64,000 bases of DNA from Pyxidicoccus parkwaysis (GCF_017301735.1 NZ_CP071090.1:12321001-12385000), one strand, 5' to 3'. Shown: positions 14,954 to 23,829, counted from the stretch's first letter. Notes: generated by a model from the letters alone, not told the origin. A program made the numbers and translations.

Positions 14954-17062
14954 TCAGTGCGTGACGAAGTACCGCCAGACGCCCTTCGTCCAGACCACGG
15001 GGTCATACTCGAGCGGCACGGGCACGGTGAAAGCGGTCACCCATCCGCCCCTGTCCGGGTCCCATTCCGCCTGCTGCATCAGCCCGCTCGCGTGCCGGCT
15101 GTAGAACCAGCGGCGTGGCCCCTCGACGACGACAGCGGGCTCTCCCTGCATGGAAACGGGCGTTCCGAACGTCTCCCACCCGTCCTCGGGAGTCCAGCTG
15201 ACCTGCTGCATGAAGGAGGTCTCGTACTTCTTCGCGCTGTAGAACCAGCGGAGGTCTCCCTCGATATGGATGGCGGGCCTCCCATCCATCGCGGCGGTCT
15301 CGTAGCCCTCCCAGCCCACCTGAGGCACGTAGCTGAGCTGATATCCCCGCAGTTTGCCGCTGTGCGAGGTCGAACCATAGAGCCAGAACACGTCGCCCAC
15401 GGCCACGGCGGCGGGAGTGGCATACAGCCCACCGGGAAAGTCGACTCGCTCGACCTGCCAGCCGGCGTTCCAGGTCGCGACCTGGAGCTCGACGCCGTCC
15501 ACCCCAGGAATCAACTCATCAGAGCCAATGCGGCTGAAGACCTTGATGACGTCATTCGGAAGCAGGACCGCCGATGGGTCGGTCTTCATCGGGACCCCGG
15601 TGTCACTCGTCATCCAACCCCCACCCGGAACCTGCTGGGACTGGACCAGCGTGTCGTTCTCACCACGGCCAAAGACGATGACGGAGCCGTCCGCCCGCGT
15701 GAGCACGGCGGGACGGCCCAGGATGCGGAGCGGGATATCCGCCTCCCGTCCCCAGCCGCTCCCGTTCCACGAGTAGAGGCGCAGCGGGCGCAGCGGCAGG
15801 TTGTCGAGAGAATGCGGAGGGATGCCGTAGCCCTGCCCGATGAGCATGTCATAGGAGACGGGGACGCGCTCCCCACCCCTGAGCTTGAATCCCCACCCGT
15901 GTCGATAATAGGCGAAGGTGGGGCGCTCCGGAGGCGTGCTGGGAATGTAGTCGGCTTCACGCGCCGTGACTCGCTGGAGAGGGCGGCCATAGTAGGGCCC
16001 CCCATTTTGAGTCATGAGCTGATAATCCGAATCGCTCTTGAACTCGAACTTCGTTCCAGCAACGACAGCAAAGCGCTTGCCGCTGGGGTCCGTGATGAGT
16101 GTATTGTCGCAGGGCACGTTGCGTGTGGTGGTCCCCTCGAACGCGGCGATGCATACCTGTGCCGGAGTGCCCGGGAGCCGCACCCACGCGCCTGTCTGCG
16201 TGTCCTGGATGTACACATAGGCCGTGTGGGGTTTGCCGTCCAGGATGGTCCCCGAGCCGAAGCCGGTCCAGGCCGCGTCTGACGGGGCGCTGATTCCGAG
16301 AAACGCCATCTCGTCCTCGGTGAAGGGGCGGAACTGCTTGTTCATGGCGAAGACGGATTCAAACGGAGGGTTGGGATTGCTGTCATCGAAACGAAAGGCG
16401 ATCTGCGGTGCGACCGCTGGATTGTTGTCGTCCCTCGCCCAGACCGCCAGGCTGCCCGACGGACGAACGTAGATGGCCCCGGAGATGCGTGGCGTGGGAG
16501 GGGACACGGGCGCGCTCCACCTGATGACGAGGCTCATCTGCAGCGTCGACAGGTTGTTCGATTCGAGCACCTCGGGCGTGGCAACCCAGGTCCCTTCATT
16601 GACGAGCTGCCCCGCCCAGGGCGTGGTCTTGGACACGGTCGCGGTCGGATACCAGACCGTTCCATCCGTGAAGACCTGGAAGATGGTGTCCGTCCACAGC
16701 AGGTGCGAAAGGCTGATGCTGCCGATGCGCACGTTCTGGCCCGTGGGAGGGCCGGCCAGGTAGACCGAGGTCACCTTGGCGTCTGCGGGGGCGGCCCCGG
16801 AAACGCTGATGCTTCCCGAAGTCGCGGTCCACGAATAGTTGATGGTAAGGGTTCCCGTCGTGGTGGAAGTCAGGCAGTTCGAGCAGTCCGGGCTCGTGGG
16901 GACCTGGGCACTCAGTGATGGCAGTTGTTGCTGTCCCCAGGCGGGTTGGGGGACAGCAGTGCAGAAAGCAAGCACTGCCACCAGAAGACTCCAAGGTGAC
17001 ATGCGCCTTCGGGTTGACTGGGATTGCTCGGAGACTCCGCCAATGGTGCGGATGGGTGTCAT
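14954..17062 (-). CDS. Secreted protein with PLL-like beta-propeller domain
   Basis: 702 residues from ATG 17062 (AGGGGAA upstream; MSPWS at 17002 is an alternative). Signal peptide ends near PAWGQQ. The N-terminal half has a Cys pair (DCSNCL) and beta-sandwich-like strands. From about residue 400 there are six or seven blades of ~45-50 residues ending in W-Y/F-Y-S-type strands (DLRWFYSAKKYETSFMQQV; PRRWFYSRHASGLMQQAEW), as in Photorhabdus PLL-type fucose lectins and related propellers. Sugar binding is inference. Two GTGAC-N7-GTCAC sites lie 168-216 bp upstream. Confidence 0.7.
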   Translation of the reverse strand: MTPIRTIGGVSEQSQSTRRRMSPWSLLVAVLAFCTAVPQPAWGQQQLPSLSAQVPTSPDCSNCLTSTTTGTLTINYSWTATSGSISVSGAAPADAKVTSVYLAGPPTGQNVRIGSISLSHLLWTDTIFQVFTDGTVWYPTATVSKTTPWAGQLVNEGTWVATPEVLESNNLSTLQMSLVIRWSAPVSPPTPRISGAIYVRPSGSLAVWARDDNNPAVAPQIAFRFDDSNPNPPFESVFAMNKQFRPFTEDEMAFLGISAPSDAAWTGFGSGTILDGKPHTAYVYIQDTQTGAWVRLPGTPAQVCIAAFEGTTTRNVPCDNTLITDPSGKRFAVVAGTKFEFKSDSDYQLMTQNGGPYYGRPLQRVTAREADYIPSTPPERPTFAYYRHGWGFKLRGGERVPVSYDMLIGQGYGIPPHSLDNLPLRPLRLYSWNGSGWGREADIPLRILGRPAVLTRADGSVIVFGRGENDTLVQSQQVPGGGWMTSDTGVPMKTDPSAVLLPNDVIKVFSRIGSDELIPGVDGVELQVATWNAGWQVERVDFPGGLYATPAAVAVGDVFWLYGSTSHSGKLRGYQLSYVPQVGWEGYETAAMDGRPAIHIEGDLRWFYSAKKYETSFMQQVSWTPEDGWETFGTPVSMQGEPAVVVEGPRRWFYSRHASGLMQQAEWDPDRGGWVTAFTVPVPLEYDPVVWTKGVWRYFVTH

Positions 17063-17643
17063 CGTTCCCCTGCTGGTTGGTATTGCTCGCACCCGGAGTT
17101 CGGGCGCCACGCTCCGGCCACGGGACGCCCTCGTACCGCCTTCATGAATTCAGGGCGCAAGCAGGGGGTATACGAATGCACCCCGCCGGCCTGGCACTTC
17201 TGGACGAAAGAATGTGCGAAAGAAATTGCGTGACATGATTAGTCACAGACATGCAGGGATTGTGACCTGTTCTGTCACAGTCTCTCATCTGGCGTACCGC
17301 GAGCGCCATGCAAGCTTGGACCACCCGAAGCCAGCCACAACCAGGACAGTCAATGGGCGCCCATCACAGGTTCGTCGCGCGAGTGATGGGGTGCCGTGGA
17401 ATGCTGCGAGTTGTTCGGAAGGAGACAGGTGCGGAGGGACGCACCCTCGTCCTGTCCCTGTCGCCCCACACGCGAAGGTGTTGCGGCAGGCCACGCCCGC
17501 CTTGCTCCGACGGGTTGGAGGGTAGGGGCGCCAGTCCGGTGCGGAGAGGGCTGTCGTCCACCTGCTGGATGACGTTGGAGTCCGACTACCTCCCGAGTAG
17601 CCTCCTCGTGTGGCACGGTGCGCACCGCCTCACGAGGGACCTC
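17063..17643. other. Intergenic stretch between lectin-like gene and kinase copy 2
   Basis: No gene supported. It holds the tandem inverted repeats at 17230-17278, and from 17567 the duplicated segment that starts kinase copy 2. The frame of the kinase is open back to 17308, but without a ribosome site and without similarity to copy 1 before 17567. Confidence 0.6.
17230..17278. promoter_or_regulatory. Two tandem GTGAC-N7-GTCAC operator-like sites
   Basis: Site 1 is GTGAC-ATGATTA-GTCAC at 17230-17246; site 2 is GTGAC-CTGTTCT-GTCAC at 17262-17278, extended by T and A on its outer sides. Arms and spacer length are identical and the centres are 32 bp apart, about three helical turns, which suits a pair of dimers on one DNA face. 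The region is AT-richer than its surroundings. Likely controls the beta-propeller gene (minus) or the kinase copy (plus). Confidence 0.55.
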
Positions 17644-19194
17644 ATGGCGTCTGACGTCTTCAATCCGGCTCGCCTGCTCCCAGGAATGCTCATCGGCCCG
17701 TGGCGTCTGCTGGAGCTGCGCGGCCGGGGCTCCTTCGGCATCGTCTTCCGCGCCGTCCACGCGCTGCAGCAGGACGCCGAAGCCGTGGCCCTCAAGCTGG
17801 CCGTCAACCTGTGGGATGCGCGCTTCGCGCGTGAGGCCGAGTTGCTCTCCCGCATCCACCACCCCGCCGTCCCTCGCCTGCTGGACCATGGCCACTGGCA
17901 GCCCCGGCAGACGCTGTCCTTCCCCTGGCTCGTCATGGAGTGGGTGGAGGGCCTTCCGCTCTACGAATGGGCCTACGCTCAACGCCCGTCTTCCCGGCAG
18001 GTGCTTCAGCTTCTGGCCCGCCTCGCCCGTGCTCTCGACGCCACCCATTCGGCGGGCGGCCTCCACCGAGACGTGAAGGGCGAAAACATCCTCGTCCGCC
18101 ACTCGGACGCTCAGCCCTTCCTCACGGACTTCGGCTCCGGGCACTTCCTGGGTGCAGCCACGCTCACCTTGCCGGCCTTTCCTCCCGGCACGCTCGCCTA
18201 CCGCTCTCCCGAGGCGTGGCGCTACATCCCCCGCTCCGGAAAGATTCCCGCTGTCCCCTATTCACCCCGGCCCGGGGATGACCTCTTCGCCCTGGGTGTC
18301 ACCGCCTATCGGCTCGTTACCGGGAAGTACCCACCGGTGCCCAACCCGGAGGTTGAGGAAGCCTGGCTCTGGCTCCCCGAGGAGCACGCGCACTGGACGG
18401 CGCGAGTCTGCAACGCTCGCTGCATTCCGGAGCTGAGCGCGCTGGTGTCGCGGATGCTCTCACTGCGCCCCGATGCACGAGGCAGCGCGCGGGAGGTGGC
18501 CGAAGCGCTGGAGCAGGCCGCGCGCAGGGCGGGACGTGAGGCGGATGTGCCGCTCTTCACGGGAGAAGAGCCGAGGCCCGCGGGCCTCTTTCCCCGCCCC
18601 CAGCACGTCACGGTGCAGCGCCCTCCGCGCCCTCACCGGTTGCCCTGGCTCGCGGCTGCAGGACTCGGAGGCGCGCTGGCGCTGAGCGTCGCGGCGTTCT
18701 TGAGCGTGAGTCGCTCCGAGCAGCCCGCGACGCCCCAGCTCGCGGAGCAGGAAGAGTCAGAAGCGGCAGAGGAGCCCGCGATGCCCCAGCTCGCGGAGCA
18801 GGAAGAGTCAGAAGAGGAAGAGGAGCTCGCGATGCCCCAGCTCGCGGAGCGGGAAGAGTCAGAAGAGGCAAAGGACGGCGGCACCGTGGCCGTTGGGGAC
18901 ACCGCGCTGACAGCGCGGGTGGCGCCCGAACAAGCCCCCTCCGTGTTGTCACCCATCGCGGAAGAGCCGCCATCGAAACCCCTCCCAGGGCAGCGTCGCC
19001 CGGACGGCACCGGTCGCTGTCCCAGCAAATTGCAAGTCGCAATCAATGGCGGCTGTTGGATGAAGGTGCCGGTGGACCAGAAGGACTGTGATGGTGCGGA
19101 CGGCTTTGAATACAAGGGCGCGTGCTATCTCCCCGTCCTGGCTCGGCCACGTCCTTCCACCTCGGGCCCTGCGGGTCGAGACGGCGGTTCATAG
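17644..19194 (+). CDS. Hanks-type Ser/Thr protein kinase, copy 2
   Basis: 516 residues, same start context as copy 1. Kinase domain, membrane helix and the three acidic repeats are the same residue for residue as copy 1. The outer tail differs at about 20 of 100 positions (RCPSKLQVAINGGCWMKVPV; KDCDGADGFEYKGACYLPVL) but keeps every cysteine. So the two kinases should share substrates and catalytic behaviour and differ, if at all, in what the outer domain senses. A recent duplication or gene conversion of the front half fits. Confidence 0.92.
   Translation: MASDVFNPARLLPGMLIGPWRLLELRGRGSFGIVFRAVHALQQDAEAVALKLAVNLWDARFAREAELLSRIHHPAVPRLLDHGHWQPRQTLSFPWLVMEWVEGLPLYEWAYAQRPSSRQVLQLLARLARALDATHSAGGLHRDVKGENILVRHSDAQPFLTDFGSGHFLGAATLTLPAFPPGTLAYRSPEAWRYIPRSGKIPAVPYSPRPGDDLFALGVTAYRLVTGKYPPVPNPEVEEAWLWLPEEHAHWTARVCNARCIPELSALVSRMLSLRPDARGSAREVAEALEQAARRAGREADVPLFTGEEPRPAGLFPRPQHVTVQRPPRPHRLPWLAAAGLGGALALSVAAFLSVSRSEQPATPQLAEQEESEAAEEPAMPQLAEQEESEEEEELAMPQLAEREESEEAKDGGTVAVGDTALTARVAPEQAPSVLSPIAEEPPSKPLPGQRRPDGTGRCPSKLQVAINGGCWMKVPVDQKDCDGADGFEYKGACYLPVLARPRPSTSGPAGRDGGS
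18727..18879 (+). repeat. Three 51-bp tandem repeats inside kinase copy 2
   Basis: Identical in sequence and position to the array in copy 1 (offset 6,622 bp). Tandem arrays normally drift in copy number, so identity here supports a recent copying event. Confidence 0.85.
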
Positions 19195-19212
19195 ACATCT
19201 GCGTCAACGCCC

Positions 19213-19231
19213 TGCAAGTCAATTGCTTGCA
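19213..19231 (+). terminator. Hairpin just after kinase copy 2
   Basis: TGCAAG-TCAATTG-CTTGCA, six pairs with a 7-base loop, 18 bp after the stop; counterpart of 12590-12610. No T run. Confidence 0.4.
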
Positions 19232-19262
19232 AACCGTTCAGGAGGACGTTTGACTTTGATGC
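19229..19262 (+). mobile_element. IS91-type transposase tail scar after kinase copy 2
   Basis: The plus frame reads KPFRRTFDFDA and then diverges, matching the scars at 400-528 and 12608-12665. The right border differs from copy 1, so the two scars were truncated independently or the duplication ended here. Confidence 0.5.
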
Positions 19263-19381
19263 GTCGCGCGGCGGGCCTCGCGGGTGTCTCCCGGTGAGGC
19301 GATGTCGGCGGACCGAGCCGGGTACACCGCCCTGCGCGCGTGCGGTACCGTTCCGGCATCCGGCGGATGAGGGGGCTCCCG

Positions 19382-19477
19382 ATGCGCGATTCGAAGTGGG
19401 TGATGGGCGCTCTGGTCTTCCTCGCGGCGCTGCCCGCATGGGCTAGCGACTTCTCGAGCACCACCGCGCGGCACTGA
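19382..19477 (+). pseudogene. Orphan signal peptide of a lost secreted-protein gene
   Basis: ATG 19382 has GAGGGGG seven bases upstream and encodes a textbook signal peptide (MRDSKWVMGALVFLAALPAW-ASDF), but the frame stops after 31 codons. The strong start and missing body suggest the 5' end of a secreted-protein gene whose rest was replaced by the GNAT-gene segment that follows. Confidence 0.5.
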
Positions 19478-19554
19478 CCGACTTGCCAGACGGATGGCGC
19501 CATCCTGCCGCTGTGCGGATGACCGGATTGCGCCCGCTGCCCGGTTCGCCCAGC

Positions 19555-20352
19555 ATGGGCACGGTGACCGAACGCGACCGCTTCCTGCAGGCCTACGACG
19601 ACGAGCTCCGCACCGACGCGGAGGTGCGCACCGCCGACACCGTGGAGCGGCACGGTCCGCTCGTGGTGGCGACGTATGCCGGCGGCCGCGGGTTCGTCAC
19701 CTACCGCGACCTGGGCGGGGCGGATGCCGCGCGCGTCGCGGAGCTCGTCGGCTGGGCGCGCCGGAGGTTCGAGAGCGACCCGGCGATCGTCGAGGCGGAG
19801 TGGAAGTCACGCGGCCACGATCTCGCCCCCGGCCTCCACGAGGCGCTCGTCGCCAGCGGCTTCGCACCCGACGCGCCCGAGTCGATCATGATCGGCGAGG
19901 CCGAGCGGCTCGTCGTCGACGTCGAGCTGCCCGACGACGTCGTGGTGCGCAGGATTACCGACGAAGCCGAGGTGCGGGCTGCGAGCGCCATGCAGGACGA
20001 GGTGTTCGGCGGCCCCATCTCGAAGGCTCGCGCCGACGATTTGCTCGCGCGGCTCGCGCGCGGCGACGGCACCGAGCAGTGGATCGCCGAGGCCGACGGC
20101 GTGATTGTCAGCGCCGGCCGCCTCGAACCCGTCCCCGGCACCCGGTTCGCTGGCATCTGGGGCGGCGCGACGCGACCCGAGTGGCGCGGCCGGGGCATCT
20201 ACCGTGCGCTCACGGCCAGGCGCGCGCGTTCGGCACTCGCGCAGGGCAAGACGCTCATCAACAGCGACTCGACCGAGTTCTCACGGCCCATCCTGGAGCG
20301 CTCCGGCTTCGTGAAGGTGTCGACGACGACGCCGTACGTCTGGCATCGCTGA
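19555..20352 (+). CDS. GNAT-family N-acetyltransferase
   Basis: 265 residues from ATG 19555; ATG 19519 is possible, neither has a good ribosome site. The acetyl-CoA-binding signature is in the C-terminal third: WGGATRPEWRGRGIYRALTA (R/Q-x-x-G-x-G/A pattern) followed by ARRARSALAQGKTLINSDS and LERSGFVKV. It would transfer acetyl from acetyl-CoA to an unknown amine. Many CGATC-type contexts and GTC/ATC-heavy codon use differ from its neighbours and recall Actinobacteria, so recent acquisition is possible. Confidence 0.75.
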   Translation: MGTVTERDRFLQAYDDELRTDAEVRTADTVERHGPLVVATYAGGRGFVTYRDLGGADAARVAELVGWARRRFESDPAIVEAEWKSRGHDLAPGLHEALVASGFAPDAPESIMIGEAERLVVDVELPDDVVVRRITDEAEVRAASAMQDEVFGGPISKARADDLLARLARGDGTEQWIAEADGVIVSAGRLEPVPGTRFAGIWGGATRPEWRGRGIYRALTARRARSALAQGKTLINSDSTEFSRPILERSGFVKVSTTTPYVWHR

Positions 20353-20600
20353 CCCGCTCGCCCCGCGGCGCGCACGCACACGCATGAGCCTGGATGCGCG
20401 GGCTCGGGCATGCACGCTCACGCGGCGTGCGACACCCCGGTGACGCACACCCGCAGCTCATGGGTCTCGAGCAGTTCGCTCGGCTCGATGTTGAGGGTGG
20501 CGGGCGAGGGGCTGCGCGTCAGCGACGAAGGGGCGAGCGCCTGCGCCGCGGCGGAGGTCCGGCCGGGAGACGGAATCCAGCCGGCCGAGCCTCGCGTGAA

Positions 20601-20855
20601 TCAAATGCAGAGCGTCTGTCCGCGAACGATTTGGGTGCAGTAGTACAGGGCTCCACCCGGACAGCTCGAGCTGGGGACGGCCCTGACGGCACACATGCCC
20701 GTGGGGCAGCCGTCCATGTCACAAACGGTAGGCCCGGTAGGGACCACGGACTGCTCGACGGCCCCCGACGGCGCGGCGGTGTCCTCGGGTGTTTGCGGAC
20801 CACACGCGGACAGACCCAGCGCCAGGCACATCGTCACGACAAGCCTCTGAATCAT
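20601..20855 (-). CDS. Small cysteine-rich lipoprotein
   Basis: 84 residues from ATG 20855 (TGGAG eight bases upstream). Lipobox LSAC at Cys18. The mature part has an acidic/Pro linker and a Cys-rich end (VCDMDGCPTGMCAV, SSCPGG, YYCTQ, TLCI). No family recognised. Downstream (20418-20530, minus) another frame reads NIEPSELLETHELRVCVTGV before a stop and may be the stump of another gene; it has no visible start. Confidence 0.65.
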   Translation of the reverse strand: MIQRLVVTMCLALGLSACGPQTPEDTAAPSGAVEQSVVPTGPTVCDMDGCPTGMCAVRAVPSSSCPGGALYYCTQIVRGQTLCI

Positions 20856-21084
20856 CGGTGAAACTCCAGTAGTGGAGTTGCCATTGTATACTTGCTGCCC
20901 CACGCGAGGGCAGGGCCGGCCCTGCGACTTTTCTTTCGTCGCAGGCAAAATGTCCGGTTGCGAAGCGGACATCCTTCCCGGGGGCACGCTGTGCGCGAAT
21001 GCCTCGCGTCTCCATGTTCCCTTGCTCGTTCTTCATTCGACGAGCAATGCCATTGCCATTGCGGGCAATGGACGGGAGGCACGC

Positions 21085-22194
21085 ATGTTCAGGCAGACAC
21101 TCCTGCTACTGGCACTGATGGGCACGATAGGGTTTCCGGTCCAGGCGAAGGCTGAACCCCAGGCGGAATGGACGAGGACGCTCTACGTCGCCAACAACGC
21201 GGTCGACAGCAAGAGCTGTGGCGCGAAGACGAGCCCCTGCCGCTCCATCAGCCAGGCCATCGACAACGCTCGCAACGGAGACCGCATCGTCGTCGGCCCC
21301 GGCCGCTATGGAGACCTGAACGCCGATGGGGACTTCGACGACCCGGGTGACGAGGCCGCCGAGGTGTTCACGGGTTGCAGGTGCATGATTCTCATCGACA
21401 AGCGCCTCAAGCTTGAATCGACGGACGGCGCGAAGGCCACCGTGCTCGATGCGGCCGGGGCCGTGCTGGATGTCGTCAACATCACCGCGAACGGCGTCGT
21501 CTTCGGTGGAGATGGGAAGGGCTTCACCCTGACGGGAGCGGGCATGGTCACAGACGACGACGGCCTCGGGCTGGACATCCTGGCGGCTCGCGACGTGCGC
21601 GTGATTGACAACATTGCCCAGGGGAACCAGGACACCGGCTTTCGCATCAATGGCAACCGTCAGACAGCCCGGAAGAACTTCTCCATCGGCAATAGGACGG
21701 GCTTCGATTGCGGGTCCGATGCGGAAGGAAACACCATCAAGGACAACGTTGCCCTCGCCAATATCGGCAATGGCTTCGCCATCTTCGGACTGAACGACTC
21801 GGTCGTGGAGAACAGGTCCATTGGCAACAGGGGCCAGGGGTTCCTGCTCCTCTCCACGGACGCCTCGGGCTTCGAGTTCGAGGAGAACGAAGCCATCGGC
21901 AACAGGGGAGCGGGTATCTGGGTGCAGGTGGGCTCGGGGTTCCGCCTCCGCGAGAACGCCTTCTTCGGCAACCTGGGCGAGCCGTTCGCCATCTTCCCGG
22001 CGGCTCCCAACTGTGGCGTGGTCAATGACACCGGCAATACTGTCGATGCGACCCGCAACTACTGGGGGGCGCCCACTGGACCCGGCCCGGACCCGGCCGA
22101 TGACGGGGGACGGGGGACGGTCTGCGACCGGAATGGCAGGACGCTCGTGACGCCCTTCGACCCCACGCCGAGCCTGCTTCCTCTCGCTCCCTGA
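21085..22194 (+). CDS. Secreted right-handed parallel beta-helix protein
   Basis: 369 residues from ATG 21085, with GGGAGG six bases upstream. Signal peptide ends near VQAKA-EP. After an entry module (SCGAKTSPCRSISQAIDNAR, NGDRIVVGPGRYG) the protein shows repeated Asn/Gly-rich rungs of about 22 residues (NGFAIFGLNDSVVENRSIGN; RGAGIWVQVGSGFRLRENAF), a NosD/CASH-like beta-helix. It ends in ATRNYWGAPTGPGP, a frequent cap of this family. Possible roles are carbohydrate binding or structure; no catalytic Asp pair was identified. Monocistronic. Confidence 0.8.
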   Translation: MFRQTLLLLALMGTIGFPVQAKAEPQAEWTRTLYVANNAVDSKSCGAKTSPCRSISQAIDNARNGDRIVVGPGRYGDLNADGDFDDPGDEAAEVFTGCRCMILIDKRLKLESTDGAKATVLDAAGAVLDVVNITANGVVFGGDGKGFTLTGAGMVTDDDGLGLDILAARDVRVIDNIAQGNQDTGFRINGNRQTARKNFSIGNRTGFDCGSDAEGNTIKDNVALANIGNGFAIFGLNDSVVENRSIGNRGQGFLLLSTDASGFEFEENEAIGNRGAGIWVQVGSGFRLRENAFFGNLGEPFAIFPAAPNCGVVNDTGNTVDATRNYWGAPTGPGPDPADDGGRGTVCDRNGRTLVTPFDPTPSLLPLAP

Positions 22195-22456
22195 TGCTCC
22201 CGAGAGTGCCGCCGGTGAGCTCCGTCCAGGAACTGGGGCGCGCAGAACGTCGCGACGAAGAGCCGGTTCGCTGAGAACACGCCACGCCCGCCGCCGGGCC
22301 CGCCTTCACGGGGACCTGGCGGTTTCGTGTCCCGTCGCATTCAATCTGTGCTCAAAAAGTGAATAACGTATAAATTGAATAGCCAATAAAACATGAAAAA
22401 CGCACAAGGGGCGCGATTGGCGCGGTGCCAATTCCTTGCGAATCAATAGGATTTTT
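22195..22456 (+). promoter_or_regulatory. AT-rich upstream region of the metalloprotease gene
   Basis: About 90 bp before the start (22345-22400) the DNA is markedly AT-rich for this genome and contains TATAAATTGAAT and runs of A. This suggests the promoter of the metalloprotease gene. The rest of the gap holds no gene I can support. Confidence 0.35.
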
Positions 22457-23710
22457 ATGTTCAAGCTTCGCAAGGCCCTGATGACAGCATCCATCACAGT
22501 CCTGGGATTGAACGGGTGTGGTGGCGCCGAGCTCCCGGAAGCGGAGACGGCCAGCACCCGCCAGCAGGACCAGGGAGTGGCGACGGCCATTCCCCTCCCG
22601 GTCCCCGGGTGTCCGTTGGATGCCCTGGACTCGGATGGCGACGGCGTCTGCGACGCCATGGAGCTGTTCCTGGGCACCAGCCCCCTCAAGCGCGACACGG
22701 ACGGGGACAAGCTCGACGACTACGCGGAGTCGTTCGGCTTCGGCGGCGGCCTGGACCTGACGGCCCTCGGCGCGAACCCGCGCAGGAAGGACGTCTTCGT
22801 CGAGGTGGACTACTACCCGGGGCTCAAGCCGACGCAGGCGATGCTGAACCAGGTCATCACGGCCTTCGCCAACGCGCCGGTGTCGAACACGGATTTCTCC
22901 ACGGGCATCACCCTGCACCTGGTGGTGGACCAGGAGATTGCCGCCGCGGACGCGGACCTGGACCTGAACCCCGTCTGGACGGACTTCGACGTCATCAAGG
23001 CGAAGTACTTCACCGCGGCTCGCGCGCCCTACTTCCACTACAGGGTGTTCGCGAAGCAATACGACGGGGGCTTCTCCAGCGGTATCTCTCGCGGCGTCCC
23101 CGCGCATGACTTCGTGGTGACGGTGGCCTCTTTCAATGGCACGGAGCTGCAGTCGGCCGGCACGCTCATGCACGAGCTGGGGCACAACCTGGGCCTGCGC
23201 CACGGCGGGAACGATGAGGACAACTACAAGCCCAACTACCTGAACATCATGAACTACGAGTACCAGTTCTATGGCTTCGGTATTGGCGGCTTGAACAACG
23301 TGCTCGACTATTCGCGCGTGTCTGTGGCCTCCTTCAACGAAGCGAGCGTCAACGAGGCCTCGGCGTTCGCGCCTGCCGGCTCGACCACGGAAGCGGACCT
23401 CGCGGCAATCAGCGGGCTTCGCTTCAACGGCGCCCAGGTCACTGGTAACGCGAGCGGCGACCTGGACTTCAACAACAATGGGAGCATCCAGGCCGCGTCC
23501 TACGCCCGGGACTTCAACCGCAACGGCACCACCAACGACGTGTTCCCCTACGCGCAGAACGACTGGAAGGCCCTCGTGTATGACGGCGGTGGCCAGATTG
23601 GCTTCGCTGGGCCGGGCTTCGACCGGGACCTTGGCCGCGAGGAGTTGTACTTCGTTCCCCCCGAGAAGATGGAGCCCTGCCTCGCCGGGGACCCGAGCCA
23701 GCGCCGGTAG
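22457..23710 (+). CDS. Zinc metalloprotease lipoprotein (metzincin-like)
   Basis: 417 residues from ATG 22457 (AGGA five bases upstream). Lipoprotein signal ending LNGC (Cys21). A thrombospondin-type-3-like Asp-rich calcium motif follows (DSDGDGVCDAMELFLGTSPL, then RDTDGDKLDDYAE). The catalytic site MHELGHNLGLRHGG gives the zinc ligands His239, His243 and His249 with Glu240, and NIMNY(E) supplies the Met-turn, so it is a metzincin-type endopeptidase, probably at the cell surface. A second Asp/Asn-rich calcium loop (DLDFNNNGSIQ) lies downstream of the active site. A hairpin follows the stop. Confidence 0.85.
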   Translation: MFKLRKALMTASITVLGLNGCGGAELPEAETASTRQQDQGVATAIPLPVPGCPLDALDSDGDGVCDAMELFLGTSPLKRDTDGDKLDDYAESFGFGGGLDLTALGANPRRKDVFVEVDYYPGLKPTQAMLNQVITAFANAPVSNTDFSTGITLHLVVDQEIAAADADLDLNPVWTDFDVIKAKYFTAARAPYFHYRVFAKQYDGGFSSGISRGVPAHDFVVTVASFNGTELQSAGTLMHELGHNLGLRHGGNDEDNYKPNYLNIMNYEYQFYGFGIGGLNNVLDYSRVSVASFNEASVNEASAFAPAGSTTEADLAAISGLRFNGAQVTGNASGDLDFNNNGSIQAASYARDFNRNGTTNDVFPYAQNDWKALVYDGGGQIGFAGPGFDRDLGREELYFVPPEKMEPCLAGDPSQRR

Positions 23711-23743
23711 TCCCCGCCGTCCCTGACGAAGCTTCGCATTCCG

Positions 23744-23774
23744 CCGCCGGGCCTTTCTTCATGGGGCCCGGCGG
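23744..23774 (+). terminator. Hairpin after the metalloprotease gene
   Basis: CCGCCGGGCC pairs perfectly with GGCCCGGCGG over an 11-base loop, 33 bp after the stop codon. Ten GC-rich pairs make a strong stem, but no T run follows, so it may act as a transcript stabiliser or a weak terminator. Confidence 0.5.
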
Positions 23775-23797
23775 TAGCGGCCGCTCCATCGACCGGG

Positions 23798-23829
23798 AGC
23801 ATCGCTCGGGCGGCCCCGTCAGCGGCCCT
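23798..23829. repeat. 32-bp dispersed repeat, copy B
   Basis: Matches 13695-13726 with one difference. Here it sits between the metalloprotease gene and the eCIS cluster. Confidence 0.6.

Larger units (their letters stand above)
17567..19262 (+). repeat. Large direct repeat, copy 2 (kinase gene and flank)
   Basis: Second copy of 10945-12638. The first 1,327 bp look identical to copy 1. The left edge falls a few bases before the in-frame ATG at 17569; the right edge lies in the IS91-type scar. Confidence 0.9.

Noticed and set aside
20394..20600. Small frames between the GNAT gene and the small lipoprotein gene
   Set aside because: None has a start signal. One minus frame may be a gene stump and is only mentioned in the lipoprotein entry.
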